From: Leptospira harrisiae
Lineage (GTDB): Bacteria > Spirochaetota > Leptospiria > Leptospirales > Leptospiraceae
Direction: 5' to 3'
DNA: 64,000 nucleotides
Assembly (NCBI RefSeq): GCF_002811945.1
Contig: NZ_NPDX01000002.1
Span: 62,001-126,000 of the forward strand
The notes under the pieces: generated by a model
Seen by the model: only the letters and a program-made list of their open reading frames with translations
What the model was told of the DNA's origin: nothing
The model's database searches: none
Position numbers and translations under genes: made by a program
Shown here: positions 25,886-34,275 of the stretch, one piece after another
Numbering within the stretch: position 1 is the stretch's first letter
How the letters are laid out: each line of letters opens with the position of its first letter

Positions 25886-26353
25886 AGACCGACCCACAAA
25901 GGCACAAGCGATGGCGTCCCATGAGTCGTCGTGGCCTTTCAGATCTTTAAATCCTAAAATCATTTGGATTGCTGCCCGAACTTCTTTTTTGGTAGCGTTC
26001 CCTTTGGCGGAAATTCCTTTTTTGATTTGTGTGGCCGTGAGAGAAACCACAGGGATTTGTTTTTCTCCGAGAGAAAGTAAAATGACCCCGCGAGATTCCG
26101 AAACCTTCATCCCCGTTGTCGTGTTCTGAACAAAGAACAGTTCTTCCACTGCGGCTGTTTCCGGTTGGTATTCCGAAAGAATGTCCATTAGTTCCTTTCT
26201 GATTTGGAGGAGATTGTCTGGGGACGGGGTTTTCGGTGCCACTTCAATCGTTCCGTAAGTTAAAAGCTTTGGATTACGACGCATGCCTTCGGGAAAAGAA
26301 AGAATCGCATACCCTACACGGTGGGATCCGGGATCAATGCCTATGATTTTCAA
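25877..26353 (-). CDS. ruvC: Holliday junction endodeoxyribonuclease RuvC
   Basis: The 158-aa protein starts MKIIGIDPGSHRVGYAI, with catalytic D7, and contains AVEELFFVQNTTTGMKV with the second acidic residue, and KKEVRAAIQMIL and DSWDAIACAF with the third and fourth acidic positions. RuvC resolves Holliday junctions with RuvAB. It overlaps the convergent SDR gene by 9 nt. No ruvA/ruvB is adjacent. Confidence 0.95.
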   Translation of the reverse strand: MKIIGIDPGSHRVGYAILSFPEGMRRNPKLLTYGTIEVAPKTPSPDNLLQIRKELMDILSEYQPETAAVEELFFVQNTTTGMKVSESRGVILLSLGEKQIPVVSLTATQIKKGISAKGNATKKEVRAAIQMILGFKDLKGHDDSWDAIACAFVGRSLV

Positions 26354-26485
26354 TAATTTCTTTCCTTAGCCCCAACTTTTGTCCAGTTTGGCCCTCCCCG
26401 ACCCAAAACCTAGTCTAAAAATGAAAATGACAAGGTACTTTCTTTCCGTATAGTGGAAGAAAACCACCGCAGGAACGTTAAACAC

Positions 26486-28162
26486 ATGACCGCAACGGCA
26501 GTGAAACTCGAAAAATCCCAGGCGGAGAAGGCTCTTAGTGCCCAAGCCGCCCTCCTTAATGAAGTTACCAAACGACTAGCTCAGAAAAATTCCGATAACG
26601 GCAAAGTATCCGTAAGCAAAATGGACAAAACGCAACATGTGTTTTACCAATTGGCTTGGATGACGGCTCAACAACGTGTTGCTGAGAACTTTATCGTTTA
26701 TGCTTGGGATGCGTCCAAGGGAACTGGTGAAATGGAACAGAAAATGGCTCTTACTTTTGCAGCCGAAACTGTTTCTAACATTCGTTCTGAACTGGCAGCT
26801 CGTCCTGCTGAATATGAACTCACATACCAAGAACTATTCTCCAAACTTTTTTCTGATGAAATCAATGTTTACGTTGAAGCAGCATCCAAAATGGAAAACT
26901 ACGAGGCCATTGTAGACAAGATTATTGATCTTGGACACTTCGGTGCTTATGGACTTTCCGAAGACCATGAAAACTTTCGCGGAATTTTCAAAGATTTTGC
27001 TGAAAACGTAGTGGTTCCACATGCAGAACATGTCCACAGACATGACGACCTGATCCCACAAGAAATCATCAACGGATTAAAAGACATGGGTTGTTTTGGA
27101 CTTTGTATTCCAGAACAGTTTGGTGGAATCCAACCAGATGACCGCCCAGATAACATTTCCATGTTAGTGGTAACGGAAGAACTTTCTCGTGGTTCCCTTG
27201 GAGCTGCTGGATCTCTTATCACAAGACCAGAAATTATGTCCAAGGCCCTCCTCAAAGGGGGAACAGAAGAACAAAAAAACAAATGGTTACCACTACTTGC
27301 TTCCGGTGAAAAATTCGCAGGAATTATGGTAACAGAACCTAACTACGGTTCTGACGTTGCTGGAGTTTCTGTAACTGCAAAAGAAGTAGACGGTGGATTT
27401 GTAATCAACGGTGTAAAAACTTGGTGCACATTCGCAGGTTATGCGAACCTCCTACTTATCCTTTGCCGTACAGAATCTGATCCAAGTCTCAAACACAGAG
27501 GTCTTTCCATCCTACTGGCTGAAAAACCATCTTTTGATGGCCACGAATTCAATTACAAACAAGACGGCGGCGGAACCATCCAAGGAAAAGCAATCGGAAC
27601 CATTGGTTACCGAGGAATGCACTCTTACGAAGTTTCTTTCGAAGATTATTTTGTTCCAAAAGAAAACCTTCTTGGTGGGGATGCAGGACGTGGAAAAGGA
27701 TTCTACTTCCAAATGGAAGGATTTGCCGGTGGACGTATCCAAACCGCAGCTCGTGCTAACGGTGTGATGCAAGCCGCTCTAGAAGCCGCACTTCGTTATT
27801 CCCAAGAACGTAAAGTATTCGCAAAACCAATTTACGATTATACTTTAACAAAGTTCAAAATTGCGAAGATGGCAATGATTGTCCAAGCAACTCGCCAGTA
27901 TACTAACTATGTAGCAACATTACTCGATGAACACAAAGGCCAAATGGAAGCAACACTTGTTAAGTTGTATGCATCCAAAATCGCTGAGTGGGTCACTCGT
28001 GAAGCAATGCAAATTCATGGTGGTATGGGTTATGCGGAAGAATATCCAGTATCAAGATATTTTGTTGATGCTCGTGTATTCTCTATCTTTGAAGGTGCGG
28101 AAGAAGTAATGGCTCTTCGTGTTGTTGCGAAAGACCTACTTGACCAAGCACTCGCTTCTTAG
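26486..28162 (+). CDS. Acyl-CoA dehydrogenase with a long N-terminal helical extension
   Basis: From ATG 26486 (AGGAA upstream; a GTG at 26453 is an alternative) the protein has 558 aa, some 170 longer than a standard acyl-CoA dehydrogenase. The first 150 residues are a helical domain (TAQQRVAENFIVYAW and later AAETVSNIRSELAA), and the C-terminal part holds the usual layout with MVTEPNYGSD (flavin site), QIHGGMGYAEEYPVSRYFVDAR and FEGAEEVM. The extension resembles the tandem-helical part found in some bacterial ACADs. A strong terminator follows. It probably oxidises a fatty or aromatic acyl-CoA; substrate unknown. Confidence 0.88.
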   Translation: MTATAVKLEKSQAEKALSAQAALLNEVTKRLAQKNSDNGKVSVSKMDKTQHVFYQLAWMTAQQRVAENFIVYAWDASKGTGEMEQKMALTFAAETVSNIRSELAARPAEYELTYQELFSKLFSDEINVYVEAASKMENYEAIVDKIIDLGHFGAYGLSEDHENFRGIFKDFAENVVVPHAEHVHRHDDLIPQEIINGLKDMGCFGLCIPEQFGGIQPDDRPDNISMLVVTEELSRGSLGAAGSLITRPEIMSKALLKGGTEEQKNKWLPLLASGEKFAGIMVTEPNYGSDVAGVSVTAKEVDGGFVINGVKTWCTFAGYANLLLILCRTESDPSLKHRGLSILLAEKPSFDGHEFNYKQDGGGTIQGKAIGTIGYRGMHSYEVSFEDYFVPKENLLGGDAGRGKGFYFQMEGFAGGRIQTAARANGVMQAALEAALRYSQERKVFAKPIYDYTLTKFKIAKMAMIVQATRQYTNYVATLLDEHKGQMEATLVKLYASKIAEWVTREAMQIHGGMGYAEEYPVSRYFVDARVFSIFEGAEEVMALRVVAKDLLDQALAS

Positions 28163-28221
28163 TTAGAAACTAAGTGTATGTGAGTCGATAGGATTTACAA
28201 ACTCCATCGGCAAAATAAAGG

Positions 28222-28249
28222 AAAAGCCCGAGAAATCGGGCTTTTTTTA
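28222..28249 (+). terminator. Strong Rho-independent terminator after the acyl-CoA dehydrogenase gene
   Basis: A perfect 10-bp stem AAAAGCCCGA (28222-28231) / TCGGGCTTTT (28236-28245) has a GAAA tetraloop and continues into a T tract. It is 60 bases after the stop codon. Confidence 0.92.
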
Positions 28250-28287
28250 TACCTAAGCCAAAATAATCGGATAGTCTCTTGCTTACG

Positions 28288-28545
28288 TTAGCATTCTCCA
28301 GGTACGTCACAAAACGCATTAATCATAAACAAATATCCATCAAAATTAGTACAGATATTAATGCCTAATTTTCGATAACGCTCAGCATCGGGACTTTTTT
28401 CACAAGCAAGAACTGTGGAAACTAAGCATAGATTGGATTTTTTCTTTTCTTTATCACATTTCCCTGTTACATTTGCAATGCCTCGATCGCAATTTGCCAA
28501 TAGAATCATGGACAATAGAAGAATTAAATATTTGATCATTTTCAT
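28288..28545 (-). CDS. Small cysteine-rich lipoprotein of unknown function
   Basis: From ATG 28545 the protein has 85 aa with a signal peptide ending ILLANC (C19), a good lipobox. The mature part (about 66 residues) contains eight more cysteines, counting GKCDKEKKKSNLCLV, LACEKS, INICTN, AFCDVPGEC, suggesting disulfide bonds. The longer frame (to 28686) has an unlikely N-terminus before the signal peptide. No family is recognised; Leptospira carries many such small outer-surface lipoproteins. Confidence 0.65.
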   Translation of the reverse strand: MKMIKYLILLLSMILLANCDRGIANVTGKCDKEKKKSNLCLVSTVLACEKSPDAERYRKLGINICTNFDGYLFMINAFCDVPGEC

Positions 28546-28921
28546 ATGTAATTTCTCGTGAGTATCAGAAACTAAATTCGATTTTTTGTCAATTAGATTC
28601 AGCAGATGACTTCTGTTTTGCGATGTAAAGTTCAATCCTTGTATGGATATTACAAAATAAAGGGAATTGTCCATAAAAATACGCATCGAATGGACAATCC
28701 TTGGGAATTGCGTGAGTTTTATGTTATAGATTCGGATGGATATTTGCTGAAATATCGATAAAATTCAGAAGGATAATCTCCTATTCATTTTCATTTTGGA
28801 AGTCTAATTTGAGATACAGTAATCTTATTTATTTTACTTTTTTCATTTTTGTTTATGTTTTTAAGATCACACGAAAAGAATTTAGGATAATACAAAACAA
28901 AATTTTGAAACTAAACTTAAT
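28546..28921. other. 376-bp divergent intergenic region
   Basis: This region separates two divergent lipoprotein genes. It is very A+T-rich and probably carries both promoters. No repeat, RNA gene or clear operator was seen. Confidence 0.5.
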
Positions 28922-29704
28922 ATGATTCTACGACAAATATTTTATTTTCTTATTTTTTCTGTTTTGAACTTCTCTTGCAAAACACCAATGCCTGAGTTGA
29001 GTTCTGAGGCAAAACTTTCCAAAAATAAAATGATATCGATTAGATGGACGACGACAGATCCTATTCTCGCTAAAGTTTTTAATGAAGTTTTTCCTGTTCC
29101 ACCTGCTATTTTGTTAGATGGGAATGAGAATGTAGCAGATTTGACAACGATTCCGCTCCCAGAACCAGATCCAAAATTTGCACCCAAACCAAAGCAAGAA
29201 AAGCCAATCGATCCAAATGAACTACCAAGATGGGATCGCGGATTTGAATTATCTAATATAGATAATCTTACGGTTGTCATTCGAAAAGAAAGTCAAAGGC
29301 CATTTTATAGTATCGGAGTGAGTTTACTTGCTTTAACTATGTTATATTATGGCACTATGGAGGCAGAAGCGGAATTAGTTTGGACATCTGGCGAAACAAA
29401 TCTCTATAGAATTTCTTTTTTATCAACTCATGAAACCATTTGGGCTCCTATGCCTTTTTATATTGGAACTGGATCAAGCATTGTAGGACCTGCTATTAAT
29501 TCGAATCGTTATCCATCTACACTCCAAAAATACTGTACACAAGAAAAACCTACTAAATTAAGAGAATCCCTCGAACAATCTCAAATAGAAAACTGCAAAG
29601 AATATGAAACATTCCTTAAGAGACTCTTCCTTCAAAATTACGACAACATCCATTCGCAATTGAAGGAATGGGAAAAAAGGAACCAAGATTGGTTTCAACC
29701 ATAA
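28922..29704 (+). CDS. Putative lipoprotein of unknown function
   Basis: The 260-aa protein begins with a signal peptide ending LNFSC (C19), a relaxed lipobox. A proline-rich linker (residues about 72-100, PLPEPDPKFAPKPKQEKPI) precedes a globular part with a hydrophobic patch near residues 135-150. No domain is recognised. The next gene, an outer-membrane-like protein, follows after 16 nt on the same strand, so the two are likely co-transcribed. Confidence 0.6.
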   Translation: MILRQIFYFLIFSVLNFSCKTPMPELSSEAKLSKNKMISIRWTTTDPILAKVFNEVFPVPPAILLDGNENVADLTTIPLPEPDPKFAPKPKQEKPIDPNELPRWDRGFELSNIDNLTVVIRKESQRPFYSIGVSLLALTMLYYGTMEAEAELVWTSGETNLYRISFLSTHETIWAPMPFYIGTGSSIVGPAINSNRYPSTLQKYCTQEKPTKLRESLEQSQIENCKEYETFLKRLFLQNYDNIHSQLKEWEKRNQDWFQP

Positions 29705-29720
29705 CATAGGTATTTTTCAT

Positions 29721-30383
29721 TTGATCCAGTTCCAAAATATAAAATTCATTCGCATAACTTTTTATAAATTATTTGTGTTTTTATCTTTTGCTTTTGTCTC
29801 TGGGGTGTATCCATTGCGAGATCTTCATTCCGTTTCCATACCAAAAGAAAATTGGAGTATGGTTTTGTATGGCGGAATCTTTACTACCACAGACCTTATC
29901 CCCATCGTATTTCGCCAAAAAACCGACTACAAAGAATCCTATATTGGAAGTTTAGGAATCTCACGACCTTTGGATTACCGTATTCGATGGTTCGATTTTC
30001 TCTGGGAAGGAAATGTTACCAAACATTTTGGAGAAATGAATCATTGGGAAGTGAATGGATTTTATATTGTAAAAATTGATCGTATGTACGGTTCTCCTTT
30101 CAGTTTGTCGTTAGGCGAAGGACTCTCACTTGCCTCGGAAAATCCAAAATTAGAAAATAAAGCAAAAGGATACTATTTGGATGGATTACAAAAAGATGCC
30201 ATTGAATCTAGGACTTTGTTGAATTATATGATGGTGGAATTTAGTTCCTATTTGCCATTTGAAAGAAAAACCGAATTGTTTTTACGAGTGCACCACCGGT
30301 CAGGTGTATTTGGATTGTATTGCCCACCCGATCCAAATTGTGGTTCCAATTTTGTCAGTTATGGATTTAGAACGGCCTTCTGA
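29721..30383 (+). CDS. Outer-membrane beta-barrel protein, possibly PagL-like lipid A deacylase
   Basis: The 220-aa protein starts at TTG 29721 and has an N-terminal hydrophobic signal (residues 10-30) and amphipathic strands ending in an aromatic C-terminal residue (RTAF), typical of outer-membrane barrels. The LRVHHRSGVFGL segment near residue 193 resembles the His-x-Ser active site of PagL, and GSNFVSYGF follows it like the PagL C-terminus. The family assignment is uncertain. The lipoprotein gene 16 nt upstream may form an operon with it. Confidence 0.45.
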   Translation: MIQFQNIKFIRITFYKLFVFLSFAFVSGVYPLRDLHSVSIPKENWSMVLYGGIFTTTDLIPIVFRQKTDYKESYIGSLGISRPLDYRIRWFDFLWEGNVTKHFGEMNHWEVNGFYIVKIDRMYGSPFSLSLGEGLSLASENPKLENKAKGYYLDGLQKDAIESRTLLNYMMVEFSSYLPFERKTELFLRVHHRSGVFGLYCPPDPNCGSNFVSYGFRTAF

Positions 30384-30463
30384 CATCACTTACAAATTAA
30401 ATAAAATTCTTGGTGATGTCAATATAGTTGGTCTTAGAAATCTAAGTCAATCAGCGATTGAAT

Positions 30464-31138
30464 TTAGTTTTTTGTTGGTTCTTTGATCCAATCAAATTTT
30501 GTATCCTTATGTTTTCCTTCTTCAACTAATGTTTTTAAATTTAAAAGTGATTCATAAGGTGTGTCAGTTAAAACTAAATTGATAACCGATTGTGGTACAG
30601 ATCCGCCTGGTTCAAAATGAGCTTGGTATTCTACTTTTAGTTTTCCATTTGATTGAGGAATGATTCGCCAAACACCTTCAAAGTTTTCCATTCGAGTGAC
30701 TCCAGAGGGAGTCGGACGTGCATTGGAATCAAGGCGTTTGATTTTCATTACGGTTGCCAAGGTTTTATCGTTTTGTTCAAATCCCCTGTCCATAATCAAA
30801 TCTCGATCATTCACTGGCCAAGGTGCACCGTTACGAAGGTACACTATTGATTTTTTTTCTGTGCCAGAAAGTACAGTGAGTTCTTTGCATTGGTGATAAA
30901 GATTTTTGCAAGAAGCGGGGTCAGTCAACAGAGCTATGACTTGAGAAATGGACGCATCAATTTCTGTTCGACCTAAAAATTCATCTAAGTTAGAACCTGC
31001 AAAAGGACGAGTGAATACTTGGATTCCTTTTTTACGTTTTGACTCCGACCATTCGGCTGATTGGGCAAAGAGTGATGATAGATTTGATAGAAAGGAAATT
31101 CCTATCAAAGAAATGATTAGAATTTGTTTTTTTGTCAT
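30464..31138 (-). CDS. Exported START-domain-like protein
   Basis: The 224-aa protein has a cleavable signal (hydrophobic core ILIISLIGISFLSNL, then SLFAQS). The mature part shows a START/SRPBCC fold: SNLDEFLGRTEIDASISQVIALLTDPASCKNLYHQCKELTVLSG, GAPWPVNDRD and GVWRIIPQSNGKLKVEYQAHFEPGG, each quoted here in shortened form. Such domains bind lipids or sterols. It is the last gene of a three-gene minus-strand operon with a beta-lactamase-fold lipoprotein and a short lipoprotein. Confidence 0.72.
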   Translation of the reverse strand: MTKKQILIISLIGISFLSNLSSLFAQSAEWSESKRKKGIQVFTRPFAGSNLDEFLGRTEIDASISQVIALLTDPASCKNLYHQCKELTVLSGTEKKSIVYLRNGAPWPVNDRDLIMDRGFEQNDKTLATVMKIKRLDSNARPTPSGVTRMENFEGVWRIIPQSNGKLKVEYQAHFEPGGSVPQSVINLVLTDTPYESLLNLKTLVEEGKHKDTKFDWIKEPTKN

Positions 31139-31140
31139 GG

Positions 31141-32385
31141 TTACTTACCTATTTGTAGATGGATGAGTGGTCTCACTGTTTCGGCAAAGAATAATGAGGT
31201 TGACGATGCCGGCAACAAACTCAATCCATTTTTTCTTCCCGAATTATTTACAGCGAGAATTGCCATGTAATTTCTATTTTTATCGATCCATGGATAGAAT
31301 CCATTGATTCCAATACTGTGCGAAATTAAATCACGGTCGCATTCTGCGGGTATATCCGTAATGGTACAAAATCGCCAGTTGCCAAGGCCATATTGCCAAC
31401 GATACCCAAAGGCAGAAAATTGAGAGTATCCAATTTTTGCACCTTGGTACTGGTCTGCTAAAATTTCAGTCACAGAAGTTGTGGAAAGAAAATTGGCAAT
31501 ATTTCCCCCTGCTGCATTTTTTGCGGTCCCATTTGTAAGGAGTGCGTTGATCATTCTTGCATAATGTTCTGGAGAAATTGAAAGGCCATAGGCTCCAGAC
31601 AGACTCCCATCTGTATCTTCCGCAGATCTAGTATTTCCTTTCCAAACCGCTTGGCTTGCATCCCATCCCAATGGAGTGAGAATGAGTTGCGTGAAAATGG
31701 TGTTCCATGTTTTTCCGCATGATACTTCTAACATACGTTGTGCGACTGCCATGTGATTGGAATTGTATTGGAACAAAGCGCCAGGTGTTCCGGTAGATAG
31801 ATCTCGGATTTCATTGACACAAGTATCTTTTTGTGTACCGGAAGCACCGACTGGTAGTGTAGAAATACAAGTCGCTTGTCCTGAACCATTTCCACCTCCG
31901 GCATTCAATCCCGAGGTAAAAGATAATAACTGACGAAGCGTAATTGTTCCCTTTGTCCCAGTCCAACCAAGAATATCTCCCGTAGTCCTACTTAAAGATA
32001 AAGTACCACCGGTGGCACAGGTCCCAGTGGTCACTGAACCACAGTTTGCAAAAGTGCCACTATTGGTGTTACAATCTATGGCCCTCATAGCAGTAATTGC
32101 AGTTACCCATTTTGATCCAGAAGCAATCGGTCGATAAGTACTGTAATCTAAAACGGATTGTCTCGCATAAATTCTGTTACCTGACTGATCGAATACTTGG
32201 AAACTGGCACCTTCGTCCGTTGTTTTTGCGTATTGATCAAAACAACTATCGAGACTAAAACAGGATCCAAAAATTCCGGCAATAAGAACTGATTGAGTGT
32301 CCTTATCTGTTGACACAGGTTTTTGACAATTCACTAAAAAAGAAGAAACAAACATTACGAATATTATACAAATTTTTGATTTCAT
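31141..32385 (-). CDS. Class C beta-lactamase-fold serine hydrolase lipoprotein
   Basis: The 414-aa protein has a lipoprotein signal ending SFLVNC (C20). Active-site motifs of class C beta-lactamase/penicillin-binding-protein esterases are visible: SGSK near residue 90 (SxxK), YNSN (YxN) near residue 200, and HSIG near residue 358 in place of KTG. The pattern suits a serine esterase or peptidase of the EstB/LACTB type, anchored to a membrane. It sits two bases from the START-domain gene. Confidence 0.78.
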   Translation of the reverse strand: MKSKICIIFVMFVSSFLVNCQKPVSTDKDTQSVLIAGIFGSCFSLDSCFDQYAKTTDEGASFQVFDQSGNRIYARQSVLDYSTYRPIASGSKWVTAITAMRAIDCNTNSGTFANCGSVTTGTCATGGTLSLSRTTGDILGWTGTKGTITLRQLLSFTSGLNAGGGNGSGQATCISTLPVGASGTQKDTCVNEIRDLSTGTPGALFQYNSNHMAVAQRMLEVSCGKTWNTIFTQLILTPLGWDASQAVWKGNTRSAEDTDGSLSGAYGLSISPEHYARMINALLTNGTAKNAAGGNIANFLSTTSVTEILADQYQGAKIGYSQFSAFGYRWQYGLGNWRFCTITDIPAECDRDLISHSIGINGFYPWIDKNRNYMAILAVNNSGRKNGLSLLPASSTSLFFAETVRPLIHLQIGK

Positions 32386-32396
32386 AGTTACCTCAT

Positions 32397-32870
32397 TTAA
32401 AAGCGGATTGGTTCCAAAGTGATGATTTTTCCGGTGCGATCCAGGTCGCAGGAGGCAAATTCAGGTAACAATAATGCATCACGCGATACTCCCCCAACAG
32501 TCGTTAAACCATCATATATAGAACCCAAAACTAATGCACCTTTGGTACGAATATCTGATTCACACTGTAAAACAGAGGATTCCATAAAAAATTCTTCATC
32601 TTCAACTTTTGCAAGATACGAATATAGAATTTTTGCTAGAAAACCATTGATCAGGAGGAGAGGTGAGATGGGTCCTTGGCCACCTTTCATTCCAGATTGT
32701 GCTAACCAAAAGGAAGAAGCGGTAGTTTCCGCCTCAAAAATTGCTTCGGAAATCCTTTTTTTGGCCTCTGAACCTTTGATGGCACCATACGTTGGAACAC
32801 CAATTGCTTCTGTGAGCATACAATTTGTCAGAAAGACAAAGAAAAGAATGGATAGAAAAATTTGTCTCAT
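32397..32870 (-). CDS. Leptospira-type lipoprotein of unknown function (TIGR04452-like)
   Basis: The 157-aa protein has a lipoprotein signal ending FLTNC (C17). The body has the pattern GAIKGSEAKKRISEAIFEAE, GSIYDGLTTVGGVSRDALLLPEF and a late conserved cysteine pair, which is like a family of Leptospira lipoproteins described as TIGR04452. It is first in the minus-strand three-gene operon. Function unknown. The opposite-strand open frame over it is discounted as a shadow. Confidence 0.6.
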   Translation of the reverse strand: MRQIFLSILFFVFLTNCMLTEAIGVPTYGAIKGSEAKKRISEAIFEAETTASSFWLAQSGMKGGQGPISPLLLINGFLAKILYSYLAKVEDEEFFMESSVLQCESDIRTKGALVLGSIYDGLTTVGGVSRDALLLPEFASCDLDRTGKIITLEPIRF

Positions 32871-32893
32871 GAGAATTTTATCCTTAGTATAAA

Positions 32894-33604
32894 ATGAAAC
32901 GGTCTGTTAACTTTTCCTTTCACCACATGATTCGAATTCCAGAGCCAGAACTTATGGAAGAACCTACTCAAGTAGAGTCCTATGCCAATGCTGACTTCGA
33001 AACAGCTCATTCCTTCCTGATACGTAAATTTCAAGATAGACTTCCTCAAAGGTTTACTCCTGAATCCATTTTGGATTTAGGTTGTGGACCTGGAGATATG
33101 TCTTCTCGTTTGTATTCACAATTTCCGAATGGAAATTTTACGTTTTTAGATGGTTCTGAGTTCATGTTAGATCTTTGTAAGAAGCGTATGGGTACATTGG
33201 TTTCAAAAAAAAGAAACAAAAAAATTGAATTTAAAAAAGAACTCATTCAGGATTTTGTTCCTGAATCCCCGTATGATTTAGTATTTTCTAATTCCCTATT
33301 GCACCATTTGTATGATCCATTTGAATTTTGGGCTGCGGTGCAAAGGTCCATACAACCAGAAAGTTTTATCTTTATTTCTGATTTGATACGACCAGATTCA
33401 CTTAACATTGCAAATCAACTAGTAGAGCGTTATGCGAATGATGAACCTGAAGTTTTGAAAAGAGATTTTTATAATAGTTTGCTTGCGGCTTATCGACTAG
33501 AAGAAGTAAAAGAAATGTTAGAGGTTGTAAGGCTTGATTCAAAATTGAATTTAGAAACAATCACCGATCGTCACTGGATTTGTTATTCCAAACCAAGGCA
33601 TTGA
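32894..33604 (+). CDS. Class I SAM-dependent methyltransferase
   Basis: The 236-aa protein has the Rossmann methyltransferase motif I ILDLGCGPGDMSSRL near residue 64, an acidic residue in motif II (FLDGSEFM), and the motif IV region SPYDLVFSNSLLHHLYDP. The structure suggests a small-molecule or lipid methyltransferase; the acceptor is unknown. The start ATG 32894 lies 23 bases from the divergent lipoprotein gene. Confidence 0.85.
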   Translation: MKRSVNFSFHHMIRIPEPELMEEPTQVESYANADFETAHSFLIRKFQDRLPQRFTPESILDLGCGPGDMSSRLYSQFPNGNFTFLDGSEFMLDLCKKRMGTLVSKKRNKKIEFKKELIQDFVPESPYDLVFSNSLLHHLYDPFEFWAAVQRSIQPESFIFISDLIRPDSLNIANQLVERYANDEPEVLKRDFYNSLLAAYRLEEVKEMLEVVRLDSKLNLETITDRHWICYSKPRH

Positions 33605-33663
33605 TCATCGTGAGATGCCCTGGTATTTGAAAACGATTGTTTTATAGGGAGGTTTTTACGATC

Positions 33664-34200
33664 TCAACTTAAATATTTTTTTTCAACTCTGACTTTATCC
33701 ATATGACTGATTTTTAATTCGGTAGCTAAATCTTCCAAAAAACGAATTTCCTCTTGATTGAGTGACCCGTCGGAGGCAACAATACAGACAGCGTCTTCAA
33801 AAAAATTCAAAGCATACTCATCGTTGTCAGAAACAACCTTGGTAATAGTCTTCATAGGGAGTGGATTTTCAAAAGTTTTTGATAAGATATCTAAAACTTG
33901 TTTTTTTTGGGTTTGGAAGCCGCTGAGTAGGCAATCCGGTTCGAACAGTACGTTCACAAGTTCCCCAACAATTTCGCCTTCTTTCTTTTTGAACTGCCCA
34001 TCAGCATGACAAGCATAGGACCATAAACTGAGAAGGACTTTGGCATATTCAATATGAAGGTCACTTTCGATATCCAAAGTCGATTGGATGGATTCTGGAT
34101 GTCTCTTTTTGTTTCCCTTGACTTGTTTCAAATTTTGAACGATTTTCTTTGCCATAACAATCAGGAATTTTATTGCTTCGGATTCTCCCTTCAACTTCAT
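33664..34200 (-). CDS. TerB-like (tellurite resistance B-type) protein
   Basis: The 178-aa protein (163 aa if started at the ATG at 34155) has a basic N-terminal region and then a TerB-like helical domain: YAKVLLSLWSYACHADGQFKKKEGE and ALNFFEDAVCIVASDGSLNQEEIRFLEDLA, with two DG(Q/S) helix-turn-acidic loops that mark TerB metal sites. TerB proteins respond to stress at the membrane. Another role is possible for this divergent copy. It is divergent from metG. Confidence 0.65.
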   Translation of the reverse strand: MKLKGESEAIKFLIVMAKKIVQNLKQVKGNKKRHPESIQSTLDIESDLHIEYAKVLLSLWSYACHADGQFKKKEGEIVGELVNVLFEPDCLLSGFQTQKKQVLDILSKTFENPLPMKTITKVVSDNDEYALNFFEDAVCIVASDGSLNQEEIRFLEDLATELKISHMDKVRVEKKYLS

Positions 34201-34275
34201 TTTTTTACTCTTTTCTTGATTTTTCCCAAAAATGGGCTGAATTGGAACTTCGAATCAGGAAACTGGAATTAATCT

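Noticed and set aside
28546..28686. Longer start for the small cysteine-rich lipoprotein
   Set aside because: It would bury the signal peptide and lipobox behind 47 residues.
32419..32892. 157-codon plus-strand frame opposite the short lipoprotein gene
   Set aside because: It is the mirror of a real minus-strand gene with a signal peptide and lipobox; its own translation shows no domain.
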